Of a DNA stretch of 64,000 nt, positions 35,880-43,654 are shown in pieces. Position 1 is the stretch's first letter. Each line of letters opens with the position of its first letter. The stretch comes from Companilactobacillus ginsenosidimutans (GTDB taxonomy: Bacteria; Bacillota; Bacilli; Lactobacillales; Lactobacillaceae), in NCBI RefSeq assembly GCF_001050475.1, contig NZ_CP012034.1:1426001-1490000 (forward strand), written 5' to 3'. The notes beneath the pieces are model-generated. The model saw only the letters and a program-made list of their open reading frames with translations. It was not told the DNA's origin and ran no database searches. A program made the position numbers and the translations under genes.

Positions 35880-36123
35880 CTGAGTCCCTTTTTTCTAGCT
35901 TTTTATTTTTAACATAGTCTTCGTAAAATTCAACCGAGCCTTCATTACCATTTTGTTTTTCCTCCCAAGTGGGGAGGATAACATTAGCAAAAGGCTTTCC
36001 GTTTTCATCAACAACATTCCAGTGTTTACCATCGACATCAGGAAGATCGAATCGTAAATCTACATTTGCTTCTTTCGCTGCTTCCATAAGTTCTTCTTTT
36101 GTTAGCATTCTGAATTTTTCCAA
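35863..36123 (-). CDS. small paralogous protein, array member 3
   Basis: 86 residues from a TTG at 36123, or 81 from the ATG at 36108 that matches the start of member 1. Helix LTKEELMEAAKEANVD is followed by WNVVDENGKPFANVILPTWEEKQ and VEFYEDYVKNKKLEK. It is close to identical to member 1 (36472-36696) through the middle, so the pair arose by recent duplication. Ribosome signals are weaker than for member 1. Confidence 0.65.
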   Translation of the reverse strand: MEKFRMLTKEELMEAAKEANVDLRFDLPDVDGKHWNVVDENGKPFANVILPTWEEKQNGNEGSVEFYEDYVKNKKLEKRDSDDGRK

Positions 36124-36128
36124 TGTTT

Positions 36129-36350
36129 TTATTTATCCTCTTTTTGACTAATTTCATCATCTTTATCCCAAATTGGTGGCAACTTTTCTGGCTTGTCTCT
36201 TTCAGACCATGAAGGTATGGTTGCATATCCTAAAGGATTCCCGTCACTATCGACTACATTATTGCGTTTTTCTTTAACAGCACGTACACCAAATCTGGAT
36301 TTAATATTTGCTTTCTTGACGATGTCCTGTAATTGTTCCCTTTTGTCCAT
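36129..36350 (-). CDS. small paralogous protein, array member 2 (divergent)
   Basis: 73 residues after a strong AAGGAGGA site. It keeps the N-terminal helix (REQLQDIVKKANIKSRFG) and a divergent core NNVVDSDGNPLGYATIPSWSER, with an acidic tail. The gene ends 5 bp before member 3, so translation is likely coupled. Confidence 0.65.
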   Translation of the reverse strand: MDKREQLQDIVKKANIKSRFGVRAVKEKRNNVVDSDGNPLGYATIPSWSERDKPEKLPPIWDKDDEISQKEDK

Positions 36351-36431
36351 GTGGAAATCCTCCTTTTAAACTTTCTGGAAATGAAATTTAAAGTATGCCG
36401 GATAAATTAGCGTTATAAACTATATTCAAAA

Positions 36432-36466
36432 TAAAAGCCACAGAACTCAAAATCCTGTGACTTTTT
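36432..36466 (-). terminator. terminator after array member 1
   Basis: AAAAGTCACAG and CTGTGGCTTTT pair around a loop on the minus strand. Its sequence resembles the terminator at 35631-35664, including the bases after the stem, which suggests that gene and terminator were duplicated together. Confidence 0.65.
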
Positions 36467-36471
36467 GAATA

Positions 36472-36696
36472 TTAATCTTTTTCTAGTTTCTTGTTCTTTA
36501 CATAGTCTTTGTAAAATTCAACTGAACCTTCATCACCATTCTGTTTTTCTTCCCAAGTTGGTAGGATAACATTGGCATACGGCTTACCAGATTCATCAAC
36601 TACATTCCAATGTTTACCGTCGACATCAGGGTGACCAAAACTAATTTTTACGTTTGCTTTTTTCGCCGCCTCTATAAGTTCTTCTCTTGTTAGCAT
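36472..36696 (-). CDS. small paralogous protein, array member 1
   Basis: 74 residues starting MLTREELIEAAKKANVK, then WNVVDESGKPYANVILPTWEEKQ and VEFYKDYVKNKKLEKD. AAGGAG lies before the ATG. It starts 12 bp after the ADP-ribosyltransferase-like gene and is presumably co-transcribed with it. No membrane segment or Cys. Family unknown to me. Confidence 0.68.
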   Translation of the reverse strand: MLTREELIEAAKKANVKISFGHPDVDGKHWNVVDESGKPYANVILPTWEEKQNGDEGSVEFYKDYVKNKKLEKD

Positions 36697-36708
36697 TTTT
36701 ATGTCTCC

Positions 36709-37293
36709 TTATTGTCTATCGTAATCGAAGCCTAACATCTCAAGAGTTTCGAAGTCAATGATATCTTGATCAATCACGCATATTTGCTTATGTTTCTTTT
36801 GAATACCCAACAATTCTAAATTTCCAGGTTGATGTGAGTCAAACACTTGAACGACACATTGATAGTCAAAATGTTTTTGAATCAAATTCATTATCTTTGT
36901 TTTATACATTGCTTCTGAAGCCTCATTTTGTTTTCTCTTGTTTAAAATTGTCTCCAAATATTCATCTTCACGCTTCGAAAAAGTCAGTTCACCGGTTTCA
37001 TCAAGAACGTGAGAATAAAATTGTGACATCAAATTGTAGCCCCTCTCAGTATCCAAATCTAATACTTTGTCATCATCTACTTCCACATAACACTTCAATA
37101 CAATAGGTGTGCTTCCTCGTATTCTTTTACAATGCTGTCTTGCCCACCATTGTGCGGATGAATTATCATTAACGAAAAAATAGATTCCATTTCCAAGCCA
37201 GTGATCTAGTCGAGGGTGCAATATGAACTATTTATCTTTAAGTATTTTTTCAGCTGCAATAAGGTCTGTTCCATGAAATACTTTTAGTCGCAT
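36709..37293 (-). pseudogene. ADP-ribosyltransferase-like protein interrupted by an in-frame TAG
   Basis: From an ATG at 37293 the frame reads MRLKVFHGTDLIAAEKILKD, then TAG at 37230-37228, then in the same frame HPRLDHWLGNGIYFFVND and WWARQHC. The His-Gly-Thr start, a helix and Gly-Asn-Gly-Ile-Tyr-Phe-Phe are the layout of ART/PARP-fold enzymes, so the stop splits one gene. A TTG at 37221 could give a 170-residue product lacking the first motif. The following four small proteins may be its partners. Toxin activity is inference. Confidence 0.65.
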
Positions 37294-37385
37294 ATTATCC
37301 AACTTTCACCGTAATAGTTATTATGCCGATATCGATAACGTCTTAAATAAATTACGCAAAAATCAGAATAATGATTTCATCGGTC

Positions 37386-37420
37386 AAAAAAAATACAAGC
37401 CGGTAAAACCAGCTTGCATT
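37386..37420 (-). terminator. terminator of the dehydrogenase gene
   Basis: GCAAGCTGG and CCGGCTTGT pair around TTTTA, followed by ATTTTTTTT on the minus strand, 11 bp after the stop of the dehydrogenase gene. Confidence 0.8.
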
Positions 37421-37430
37421 CATCAATAAT

Positions 37431-38531
37431 TTATTTCGAATAATCCATTTCATCAATTCCAACATATTCATTCATAGGTTTAGTTAGATAATAGTTATTA
37501 GGCATTTTTTCAGTGGTGATATAACCTGGTTTCTCATCAATCAACATAGGAATTCTATTGACCAATGTAGCACAAGTCAACTCAACTGTAGCTGGGCGAT
37601 CAACGGAAATTGAAGTAGTTGGTTCTCCTTCAAATGTCCAATCATTTCTGTCAAAGTCATCTGCTGCATAAACATAGCCCTGACATTGAGTTTCAAAGGT
37701 GATTCCTTCTTCAGTAGTTGTCGTGACAATTGCTGCCATACCCACAGCATCTCCAGCATTAATTGTCATATTCAATGTGTCTGAGTGAATATCTTCTTTT
37801 TTTACAATTGGCTCACACTTCTGCGTTTGAGACACAATGTGTAAATTCAATTTATTACATAACCAGCCGTTTTGGTTCCACATATAGGAAGGAGTAACTT
37901 TACCGTCTTTAATCGCAGCAACCGTTTCTTGATAATTCAGATTATTGTACTTACCAATTTTCTTTTCAAAATCAGATACTGATATACCTGCACCATGTCC
38001 TTCAGCCAAAGCAATTCCATAATCCTCAACGTTATAACTGCTAATACCTTTAATAGCATCAATTCTATTCAATGAACCAGCGAGGGTGGTAATTAAGCTT
38101 CCCCAATACATATCAGGATAGCCACTACCAGCCAATGTGCAGTTGTTCTCTTTTGCCAAGTCATCTAATTCTTTAGTAATTTCATATGACGAATTCCAAG
38201 GGTAGAGGGATTCCTCACAAGTGCTGATAGCATTAACACCATTCTTAGCGCACACGGCAAAAGCTGGTTTCAGTTCTTCCATTGTGGATCGCGTGGCAAT
38301 AATGCAAACATCGGGTTGAACATCCTTTAACACAGCATCTGCATCTTCCGCACTACTAATTTTGATATCAATAGAATCAATTCCCAGAACATCACTAACA
38401 GATTTACCAATTATTTCCGGATTAAAATCGAACGCAGCAACAAGCTCTCCACCGTGTTCCGTCACGTATCTGATTAAGTATTTCGACATCTTCCCACAAC
38501 CATATTGAGCAACTTTAACTTTTCTATCCAT
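37431..38531 (-). CDS. 2,4-diaminopentanoate dehydrogenase-like NAD(P)-dependent oxidoreductase
   Basis: I choose the ATG at 38531 (MDRKVKVAQYGCGKMSKYLI), after GGAGG, giving 366 residues. The Rossmann motif GCGKMS at residues 12-17, followed by a dihydrodipicolinate-reductase-like C-terminal domain (ISTCEESLYPW, AGSGYPDMYWGSL), matches the family of 2,4-diaminopentanoate dehydrogenase. The substrate is not certain. It is divergent from the MerR gene, its likely regulator, and is monocistronic. Confidence 0.75.
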   Translation of the reverse strand: MDRKVKVAQYGCGKMSKYLIRYVTEHGGELVAAFDFNPEIIGKSVSDVLGIDSIDIKISSAEDADAVLKDVQPDVCIIATRSTMEELKPAFAVCAKNGVNAISTCEESLYPWNSSYEITKELDDLAKENNCTLAGSGYPDMYWGSLITTLAGSLNRIDAIKGISSYNVEDYGIALAEGHGAGISVSDFEKKIGKYNNLNYQETVAAIKDGKVTPSYMWNQNGWLCNKLNLHIVSQTQKCEPIVKKEDIHSDTLNMTINAGDAVGMAAIVTTTTEEGITFETQCQGYVYAADDFDRNDWTFEGEPTTSISVDRPATVELTCATLVNRIPMLIDEKPGYITTEKMPNNYYLTKPMNEYVGIDEMDYSK

Positions 38532-38558
38532 GATAATTCCTCCATCAATCGATAATGT

Positions 38559-38576
38559 CTTGTTTACACTTACAAG
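38559..38576. promoter_or_regulatory. inverted repeat near the dehydrogenase promoter
   Basis: CTTGT and ACAAG flank TTACACTT, between the dehydrogenase ATG and its likely promoter. It may be an operator for the adjacent MerR protein. Confidence 0.3.
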
Positions 38577-38680
38577 AATACAGTCTATATTTGGTATAAA
38601 GTAAAGTGACTTTTTTAACAAAGCTATATTTGCGTGGTATCAGGATTGTATGTCAAATTTCAAGTTTGCAATTAGATTAC

Positions 38681-38705
38681 AAGTTTAATAATCCCTTATA
38701 AACTT
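38681..38705. promoter_or_regulatory. candidate MerR operator
   Basis: AAGTTTA and TAAACTT form a perfect 7-bp inverted repeat across 11 nt, just upstream of TATACT at the merR-type gene promoter. This is consistent with autoregulation. Confidence 0.45.
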
Positions 38706-38732
38706 TATACTATATTAAAGGTTCGGATAAAA

Positions 38733-39563
38733 ATGAAAAAAGATTATCTATCAATTGGACAAATGTCAGCTATCAATAACGTATCGACTCAAGCATTACG
38801 GCTTTACGACAAAAATCAATTACTGTCACCAGCGTATCAAGATCCAGAAAATGGATATCGCTATTACACAATTGCTCAGTGTGATCAGTTGGATTTGATT
38901 CATACAATGCAAGTATGTGGAATGACATTGGAACAAATAAAAAAACAATTCTCCGAATATTCACCTGAATCAATGTATCAATCACTGCTTAAGCAAGAAA
39001 ATATATTGTCGAGTGAAATCGAAAAATTGAATCGTCATATGCATACAGTCAAACGCCTAGCATCTAATTTAAATAAGTTACAATCATTACCACCCGATGG
39101 GCAGATAACAATGGAATATCTGCCAAGTCGGCGAATTGATACGCTCAAAACGGACATCGACCTTTTTGATCAGGAAGACTTTGGATATGAAATAATGTTG
39201 CGGAAGTTTAAACTACACATGTTGCAAAACAAGTTACCTCTCTCATATTTTGTAAACGCGGGGACAATCATTAAAAAAGATGATTTTGCAAACGAGAATT
39301 TCCATTCAAATACTATCTTTATCTTTGTAGATAACAATTATCCAAAGAGTGAGTCTCAAGAAGATATACCTGAAAACACATATTTGACCCTATACGGCAG
39401 TGACACAAAAGAAGAATTGAGTTATGCACAACAAATGTTTAGCTACATCAAAGATCACAATTTCAAAGTTATAGGTGATTATGTTTGCGAAGTGATTTTC
39501 AATTCAGCATTTGGGGAGAAATCTATGAAGTACAAGATTCAGGTGCCAATTAGAAAATTGTAA
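38733..39563 (+). CDS. MerR-family transcriptional regulator with effector domain
   Basis: 276 residues. The winged helix is IGQMSAINNVSTQALRLYDKNQLLSP...YRYYTIAQCDQLDLI (residues 6-55), then a dimerisation coiled coil to about 115, then a GyrI/BmrR-like effector domain. It probably senses an organic ligand. It is divergent from the dehydrogenase gene, the probable target. Confidence 0.85.
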   Translation: MKKDYLSIGQMSAINNVSTQALRLYDKNQLLSPAYQDPENGYRYYTIAQCDQLDLIHTMQVCGMTLEQIKKQFSEYSPESMYQSLLKQENILSSEIEKLNRHMHTVKRLASNLNKLQSLPPDGQITMEYLPSRRIDTLKTDIDLFDQEDFGYEIMLRKFKLHMLQNKLPLSYFVNAGTIIKKDDFANENFHSNTIFIFVDNNYPKSESQEDIPENTYLTLYGSDTKEELSYAQQMFSYIKDHNFKVIGDYVCEVIFNSAFGEKSMKYKIQVPIRKL

Positions 39564-39590
39564 AACAGAGTTATCTAACTTTAAGAGTCA

Positions 39591-39625
39591 AAAAAGGTCA
39601 TGGATCAGCAATCCGTGACTTTTGT
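39591..39625 (+). terminator. terminator shared by convergent genes
   Basis: GGTCATGGAT-CAGCA-ATCCGTGAC with A and T runs on the two sides, between the MerR gene and the end of the convergent reductase gene. Confidence 0.7.
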
Positions 39626-39628
39626 ATT

Positions 39629-40210
39629 TCAATCCACAACTCTCTCAGCCCGATCCAACCACTTAACACGTGTCTCATTAGATCTCATCTTAACCATATT
39701 AAAGCTCAACCACTTAACATTCTTAAATCCAGATTTCTTAAATGATCCCTTGATCAAAGCTTCCTTAATAGCATTTCCATAGGTAAACTTGTACATAATC
39801 TTGGGTGTATTCATAGTTGTTATAACTGTGGTTGATTTCAAATTAGGCAACAAGGTTCTCATGCTTACGCTGTTTGATTTATATGCGTATGTTTGTCCTG
39901 GAAAAATAACTTTATCAATAAAGCCTTTCATCATTGCTGGCATTAATTCCCACCAAATTGGGAATACTAGCACTAGATGGTCGGCTTTTTTTAGTCTGTT
40001 GGCATAGTCGATTGCTTGTTCGTCGACAGCTTGATGCTTTACGAATCCTAATAAATCACGTCCAGACATAACTGGATTGAAGTGATCCTTGTATAAATCA
40101 ATGACGTCGAGATTCTTTCCTGCTTTATCAGCACCTGTTTCTAAGTGTTCTAAAATTGCGTGACAAAAACTTCCTTCGTATGGGTGACAGTAAACTACTA
40201 ATGTATTCAT
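39629..40210 (-). CDS. NAD(P)H quinone oxidoreductase, flavodoxin-like fold
   Basis: I choose the ATG at 40210 (MNTLVVYCHPYEGSFCHAIL) after CAGGAGGT, giving 193 residues. The N-terminal HPYEGSF FMN loop and FPIWWELMPAMMKGFIDKVI near 80 match the KefF/MdaB group. It probably transfers two electrons to quinones using FMN. It follows the Crp-type gene by 75 bp and is probably regulated by it. Confidence 0.88.
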   Translation of the reverse strand: MNTLVVYCHPYEGSFCHAILEHLETGADKAGKNLDVIDLYKDHFNPVMSGRDLLGFVKHQAVDEQAIDYANRLKKADHLVLVFPIWWELMPAMMKGFIDKVIFPGQTYAYKSNSVSMRTLLPNLKSTTVITTMNTPKIMYKFTYGNAIKEALIKGSFKKSGFKNVKWLSFNMVKMRSNETRVKWLDRAERVVD

Positions 40211-40285
40211 AATAAATACCTCCTGTATTGGATTTATGAATATAATAATTTCGTTCACGAATCATCTCATTAACATATGTTAATA

Positions 40286-40852
40286 TCAGTCAACTTTATT
40301 TAATTTGTTTCGAATCCGACTCAATGAAACCGGTGTGATACCAAGGTATGTAGCAATATAATATTGTGGAACTCTTTTCAAAATTTCTGGTTGCTTAGCA
40401 ATTAATTCTTCATACCTGTCTTGAGGATTCTCTTTAATTCTAGACAGGAAGAAATGAGTATAATCAATAAATCGATGACACATTAATTGTGTGAACATTT
40501 CTCTAACTTCTTCGTATTGATTAATAAATTTATCAAACGTACGCTTGTCCAAAATTTTGACATTAGAATCTTCCAAACTCTCGATGGAAAAGTTACTAGG
40601 CTCACCAGTATACAAGCTTTCAAACGACGAAACAAAATGTCCCTCAAAGAAAAACTGGAAAGTAATATCCTTGCCATCATCATTATTCCAAAGCCTAAGC
40701 AGACCCTTTTCAACAAGAAAAATTTTATCCGCAACATCCCCTTCATACAACAAAGTAGTCTTAGCAGGAATCTGCTTAGTAGTCATATATTTCTCAAGCT
40801 CCTCAACGTTAAAATTCTTAAAATGAAAGTTATCAATATCAATTTTTCTCAT
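40286..40852 (-). CDS. Crp/Fnr-family regulator, cyclic-nucleotide-type domain
   Basis: I choose the ATG at 40852 (MRKIDIDNFHFKNF) after GGAGGT, giving 188 residues. Residues 20-125 form the cNMP-type beta barrel (LLYEGDVADKIFLVEKGLLRLW). The C-terminal helix-turn-helix is YYIATYLGITPVSLSRIRNKL. No FNR-type cysteine cluster is visible, so it is probably not an iron-sulfur sensor. It is upstream of a quinone reductase in the same direction. Confidence 0.82.
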   Translation of the reverse strand: MRKIDIDNFHFKNFNVEELEKYMTTKQIPAKTTLLYEGDVADKIFLVEKGLLRLWNNDDGKDITFQFFFEGHFVSSFESLYTGEPSNFSIESLEDSNVKILDKRTFDKFINQYEEVREMFTQLMCHRFIDYTHFFLSRIKENPQDRYEELIAKQPEILKRVPQYYIATYLGITPVSLSRIRNKLNKVD

Positions 40853-40908
40853 TTGGTTACCTCCTACAAGCAATAGAGCTTATTTTCAGCTTAACATTGA
40901 AAACACAC

Positions 40909-40945
40909 AAAAAGCCCGCACTCGTGGATATTGAGTCTGGGCCAT
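40909..40945 (-). terminator. terminator of the membrane protein gene
   Basis: GCCC-A-GACTC...GAGT-GC-GGGC followed by TTTTTG on the minus strand, 34 bp after the stop of the membrane protein gene. Confidence 0.6.
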
Positions 40946-40978
40946 TAAGAGATATGAAAATTTAAAAAGTTTATCAAA

Positions 40979-41833
40979 TTAATTATTTGTATGAATTACA
41001 CGAGTAGTCGTCGTATTTGTATGAATTACAGGCGTTGGCTTATTTGCAATAATCTGAGTATTGCGTGCTGTTGCAGCTGAAGAAGCAGCGGCGGCGGTTG
41101 CGGCGGCAGCGGCCACTCTACTTGCTTGCTCTGTTTGTTTTGAACTTGCAACAAGATCATTAATACTGTTAATCATTTGACTATGTGATTGTTTTTGTTC
41201 ATCAAGCTGTTGTTGATTATTAAATAAGTCTTCAGCTTGATACATACTTTCAACAATATTTGCTTTGAATCTACTAATATAAAAAGCTAATTGTTGAGAC
41301 ACACCAATTGGTTCATATTCACCTTGCGATTCGATGGTTGGAAATCCAATATCTCCAGGCTCGATTATCAAAGCTGTAATCAATGCATTTTCTTGAAATT
41401 CAGAATAATCAGCATAATAATCATCAAACTGATCATCTGTTTCTTGAAACTGTTGTTCAAGTGTCTTATACTCATTCGTCTTATCTTCATCTCGAAGTTC
41501 AATGAATGGGATTCGTACGATATTCGTACTTGTAAGCAAGATATATCCAAATAACAACAAGAACGGGATTGAATATAATCTCAATATGTAAAATAATGCA
41601 ATTGCTGCAATAGCCATTTCAATCATAGCCATACGTCTATGGCGAAATGTGTGATTATGATATTTTGCCATGCGTGAAGCAAAATAATTCTTATCACGAA
41701 ACTTTCCAAGTTTGTAATTTAACGGAACCAATTTTTTTAAAACGTTACTGCTTTCCGCCATATTATCATTCATTGCCTTCGCATATCTAGCAAAAGTGCT
41801 GCTTTCATCTAATACTTGTTCCTTTTGTGACAT
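40979..41833 (-). CDS. membrane protein with alanine-rich coiled tail, unknown
   Basis: I choose the ATG at 41833 (MSQKEQVLDESS) after AGGGGA, giving 284 residues. Two hydrophobic helices lie near residues 80-115, followed by an acidic region (DDQFDDYYADYSEFQ) and a Gln-rich coil (NNQQQLDEQKQSHSQM). The end has an Ala-rich block (RVAAAAATAAAASSAATA) and a short repeated RVIHTN ending. I do not recognise the family. Monocistronic. Confidence 0.65.
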   Translation of the reverse strand: MSQKEQVLDESSTFARYAKAMNDNMAESSNVLKKLVPLNYKLGKFRDKNYFASRMAKYHNHTFRHRRMAMIEMAIAAIALFYILRLYSIPFLLLFGYILLTSTNIVRIPFIELRDEDKTNEYKTLEQQFQETDDQFDDYYADYSEFQENALITALIIEPGDIGFPTIESQGEYEPIGVSQQLAFYISRFKANIVESMYQAEDLFNNQQQLDEQKQSHSQMINSINDLVASSKQTEQASRVAAAAATAAAASSAATARNTQIIANKPTPVIHTNTTTTRVIHTNN

Positions 41834-41963
41834 ATTTATTCCCCTTATAACAATCAACATTTAAATAATTTCCTGTTTAATGTTATCACGATTCGGACAA
41901 TTTTATAAGTATATTTATAAAATATTATGAATAAATATATCGAACGCGTATTTCAATTCTCAG

Positions 41964-42971
41964 CTATTTACACGAAGCTTGATAACTAATCGGTTTCAAC
42001 ATTATATCATTTATCTTAACAACAGATAGTTTACCTCGTTTTAGATTCTTATCAAATTCCGATACATGATAAAAAAAGTAATCATGATTATTGTTTTCCA
42101 AACATTTTTCAGCAACTTGTCTTTCGTTTTCAGAAACAAAGAATCTTCCAGAACCAGAAGTGGATGTTTTTACATCAATTAAATATCTGAAACCATTTGG
42201 GAAAATGACTGATATATCATATCCAAGATCATCGCGGCCATTCTCAGAATCCAAGTTTTGTGAAACACCTTCAACATTTGCTTCGGGATATTTCTTCACT
42301 AAATAGTCAAGTACGACCTCTTCTCCTGAAGAGCCAACTAGTTGATTTTGAAAATAAATAGTTTCGTAATCTACACGACTTGTATCACGAATAACTGATT
42401 CGGATGTATTTTCTCTTTTATTACTGGATTTAAATTCAGCATAATTTTTATTTTCAAGATTAAAATCAGTGCTATCAATCCTTGATTCAATATTTTCATA
42501 AACAGGATTCATGGATATTTTTAAAATAAGTCTTTGAATTTCCAAACTGTGTTCGGAGAAATACTCAACTTGTTCCGGATTAAGTTCAGACAAATACTTT
42601 TGATTTAATTTTCCATTATTTGTAAATGCCGAGCCATTGTTCTTTTTAAAATATTCTAAATGCTCTTTAATAGAAAAATTGACTTCGTGCATCTTAAGGT
42701 CAACTCTCCACCCATCTGGATCCCAGTTATCGTTAACATCAAAATTATTCAAGTCTGATTTATTAAATGAATACGCATCGCTTAAAGCTTCACTGATTGA
42801 ATAAACTAATCTGTCATGGACATTAAAAACAATATCACCTTTCTTAATTCTACTCATGGCTTCATATCCAGCGTTCTTACTGCCATTTTTGGCACGCTTG
42901 GGTGACCATAAGAATTCACCTTTACTTTCTATTTTCCAAGTCTGATTTTGCGAAACTAAATATACTTTCAT
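41964..42971 (-). CDS. EVE-like plus DUF3883 predicted modification-dependent nuclease
   Basis: I choose the ATG at 42971 (MKVYLVSQNQTW) after GGAGAGG, giving 335 residues. Residues 1-110 resemble an EVE/PUA-like domain that reads modified bases (KKGDIVFNVHDRLVYSISEA). Residues 215-320 are DUF3883, a PD-(D/E)xK-like nuclease: GSSGEEVVLDYL, GYDISVIFPNGFRYLIDVKTS, FFVSENERQVAEKC. Together they suggest a type IV-like restriction enzyme acting on modified phage DNA. It is next to the Wadjet operon, separated by a GNAT gene. Confidence 0.75.
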   Translation of the reverse strand: MKVYLVSQNQTWKIESKGEFLWSPKRAKNGSKNAGYEAMSRIKKGDIVFNVHDRLVYSISEALSDAYSFNKSDLNNFDVNDNWDPDGWRVDLKMHEVNFSIKEHLEYFKKNNGSAFTNNGKLNQKYLSELNPEQVEYFSEHSLEIQRLILKISMNPVYENIESRIDSTDFNLENKNYAEFKSSNKRENTSESVIRDTSRVDYETIYFQNQLVGSSGEEVVLDYLVKKYPEANVEGVSQNLDSENGRDDLGYDISVIFPNGFRYLIDVKTSTSGSGRFFVSENERQVAEKCLENNNHDYFFYHVSEFDKNLKRGKLSVVKINDIMLKPISYQASCK

Positions 42972-43167
42972 ATCGGTTTTCCTCTCCGATGCATCACATT
43001 TGCATCCCATTGTTCATATTTGATTTATTCCTAAAAAGATTAAATCATATTTGAACTCTAAAATGAGGTGTTCGAGAAAATACAATTATTTAGTTCTAAT
43101 TTCTACTAACTAAGCCTATAATCAGTCATTAAATAATTACTATTTACTTTTATGGAGGTAATTTAAC

Positions 43168-43653
43168 TTGGAAATCATACCCTACAAAACAAACCCAAAA
43201 CATCTAGCAGGCATAATAGATGTAATAAACTACGGTCAAAACATAGAAGCTGACCTAAAAATCAAAATGGTGGAAGAATATGATCTTTTCGACATTGAAA
43301 ATTCTTATCAAGCTAGAGGTGGCGAATTCTGGATTGCTTTAGATAATGATAGAGTTGTTGGAACTATTGCACTTTATCCTCTAATCGGAAAAACTGCTGT
43401 TTTAAAAAAATTGTTCAGCTATCCTGAATACCGTGGTGACCCTATTCGTATTGGAAACAAGCTTTATGATAAATTTATGGAATTTGCTAAAGCACATGGA
43501 TACACAAAAATTATTCTGGACTCACCCGAAGGTAGAGATAGAGCACATCATTTTTACGAAAAAAAAGGCTTCAACCAAATAACTGCAGAACAGTTAGAAG
43601 TTGAATACCATTATCCGGATCGTAACTCTTTGTTGTATGAATCAAATATTTAA
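43168..43653 (+). CDS. GNAT-family N-acetyltransferase
   Basis: 161 residues from a TTG after GGAGGT. GNAT motifs are WIALDNDRVVGTIALYPL, then FSYPEYRGDPIRIGNKLYDKF (the R-G-x-x-I-G acetyl-CoA loop is an unusual RGDPIRIG), then FYEKKGF. The substrate is unknown. It lies between two defence genes and is convergent with jetD by 1 bp. Confidence 0.8.
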   Translation: MEIIPYKTNPKHLAGIIDVINYGQNIEADLKIKMVEEYDLFDIENSYQARGGEFWIALDNDRVVGTIALYPLIGKTAVLKKLFSYPEYRGDPIRIGNKLYDKFMEFAKAHGYTKIILDSPEGRDRAHHFYEKKGFNQITAEQLEVEYHYPDRNSLLYESNI

Positions 43654-43654
43654 A

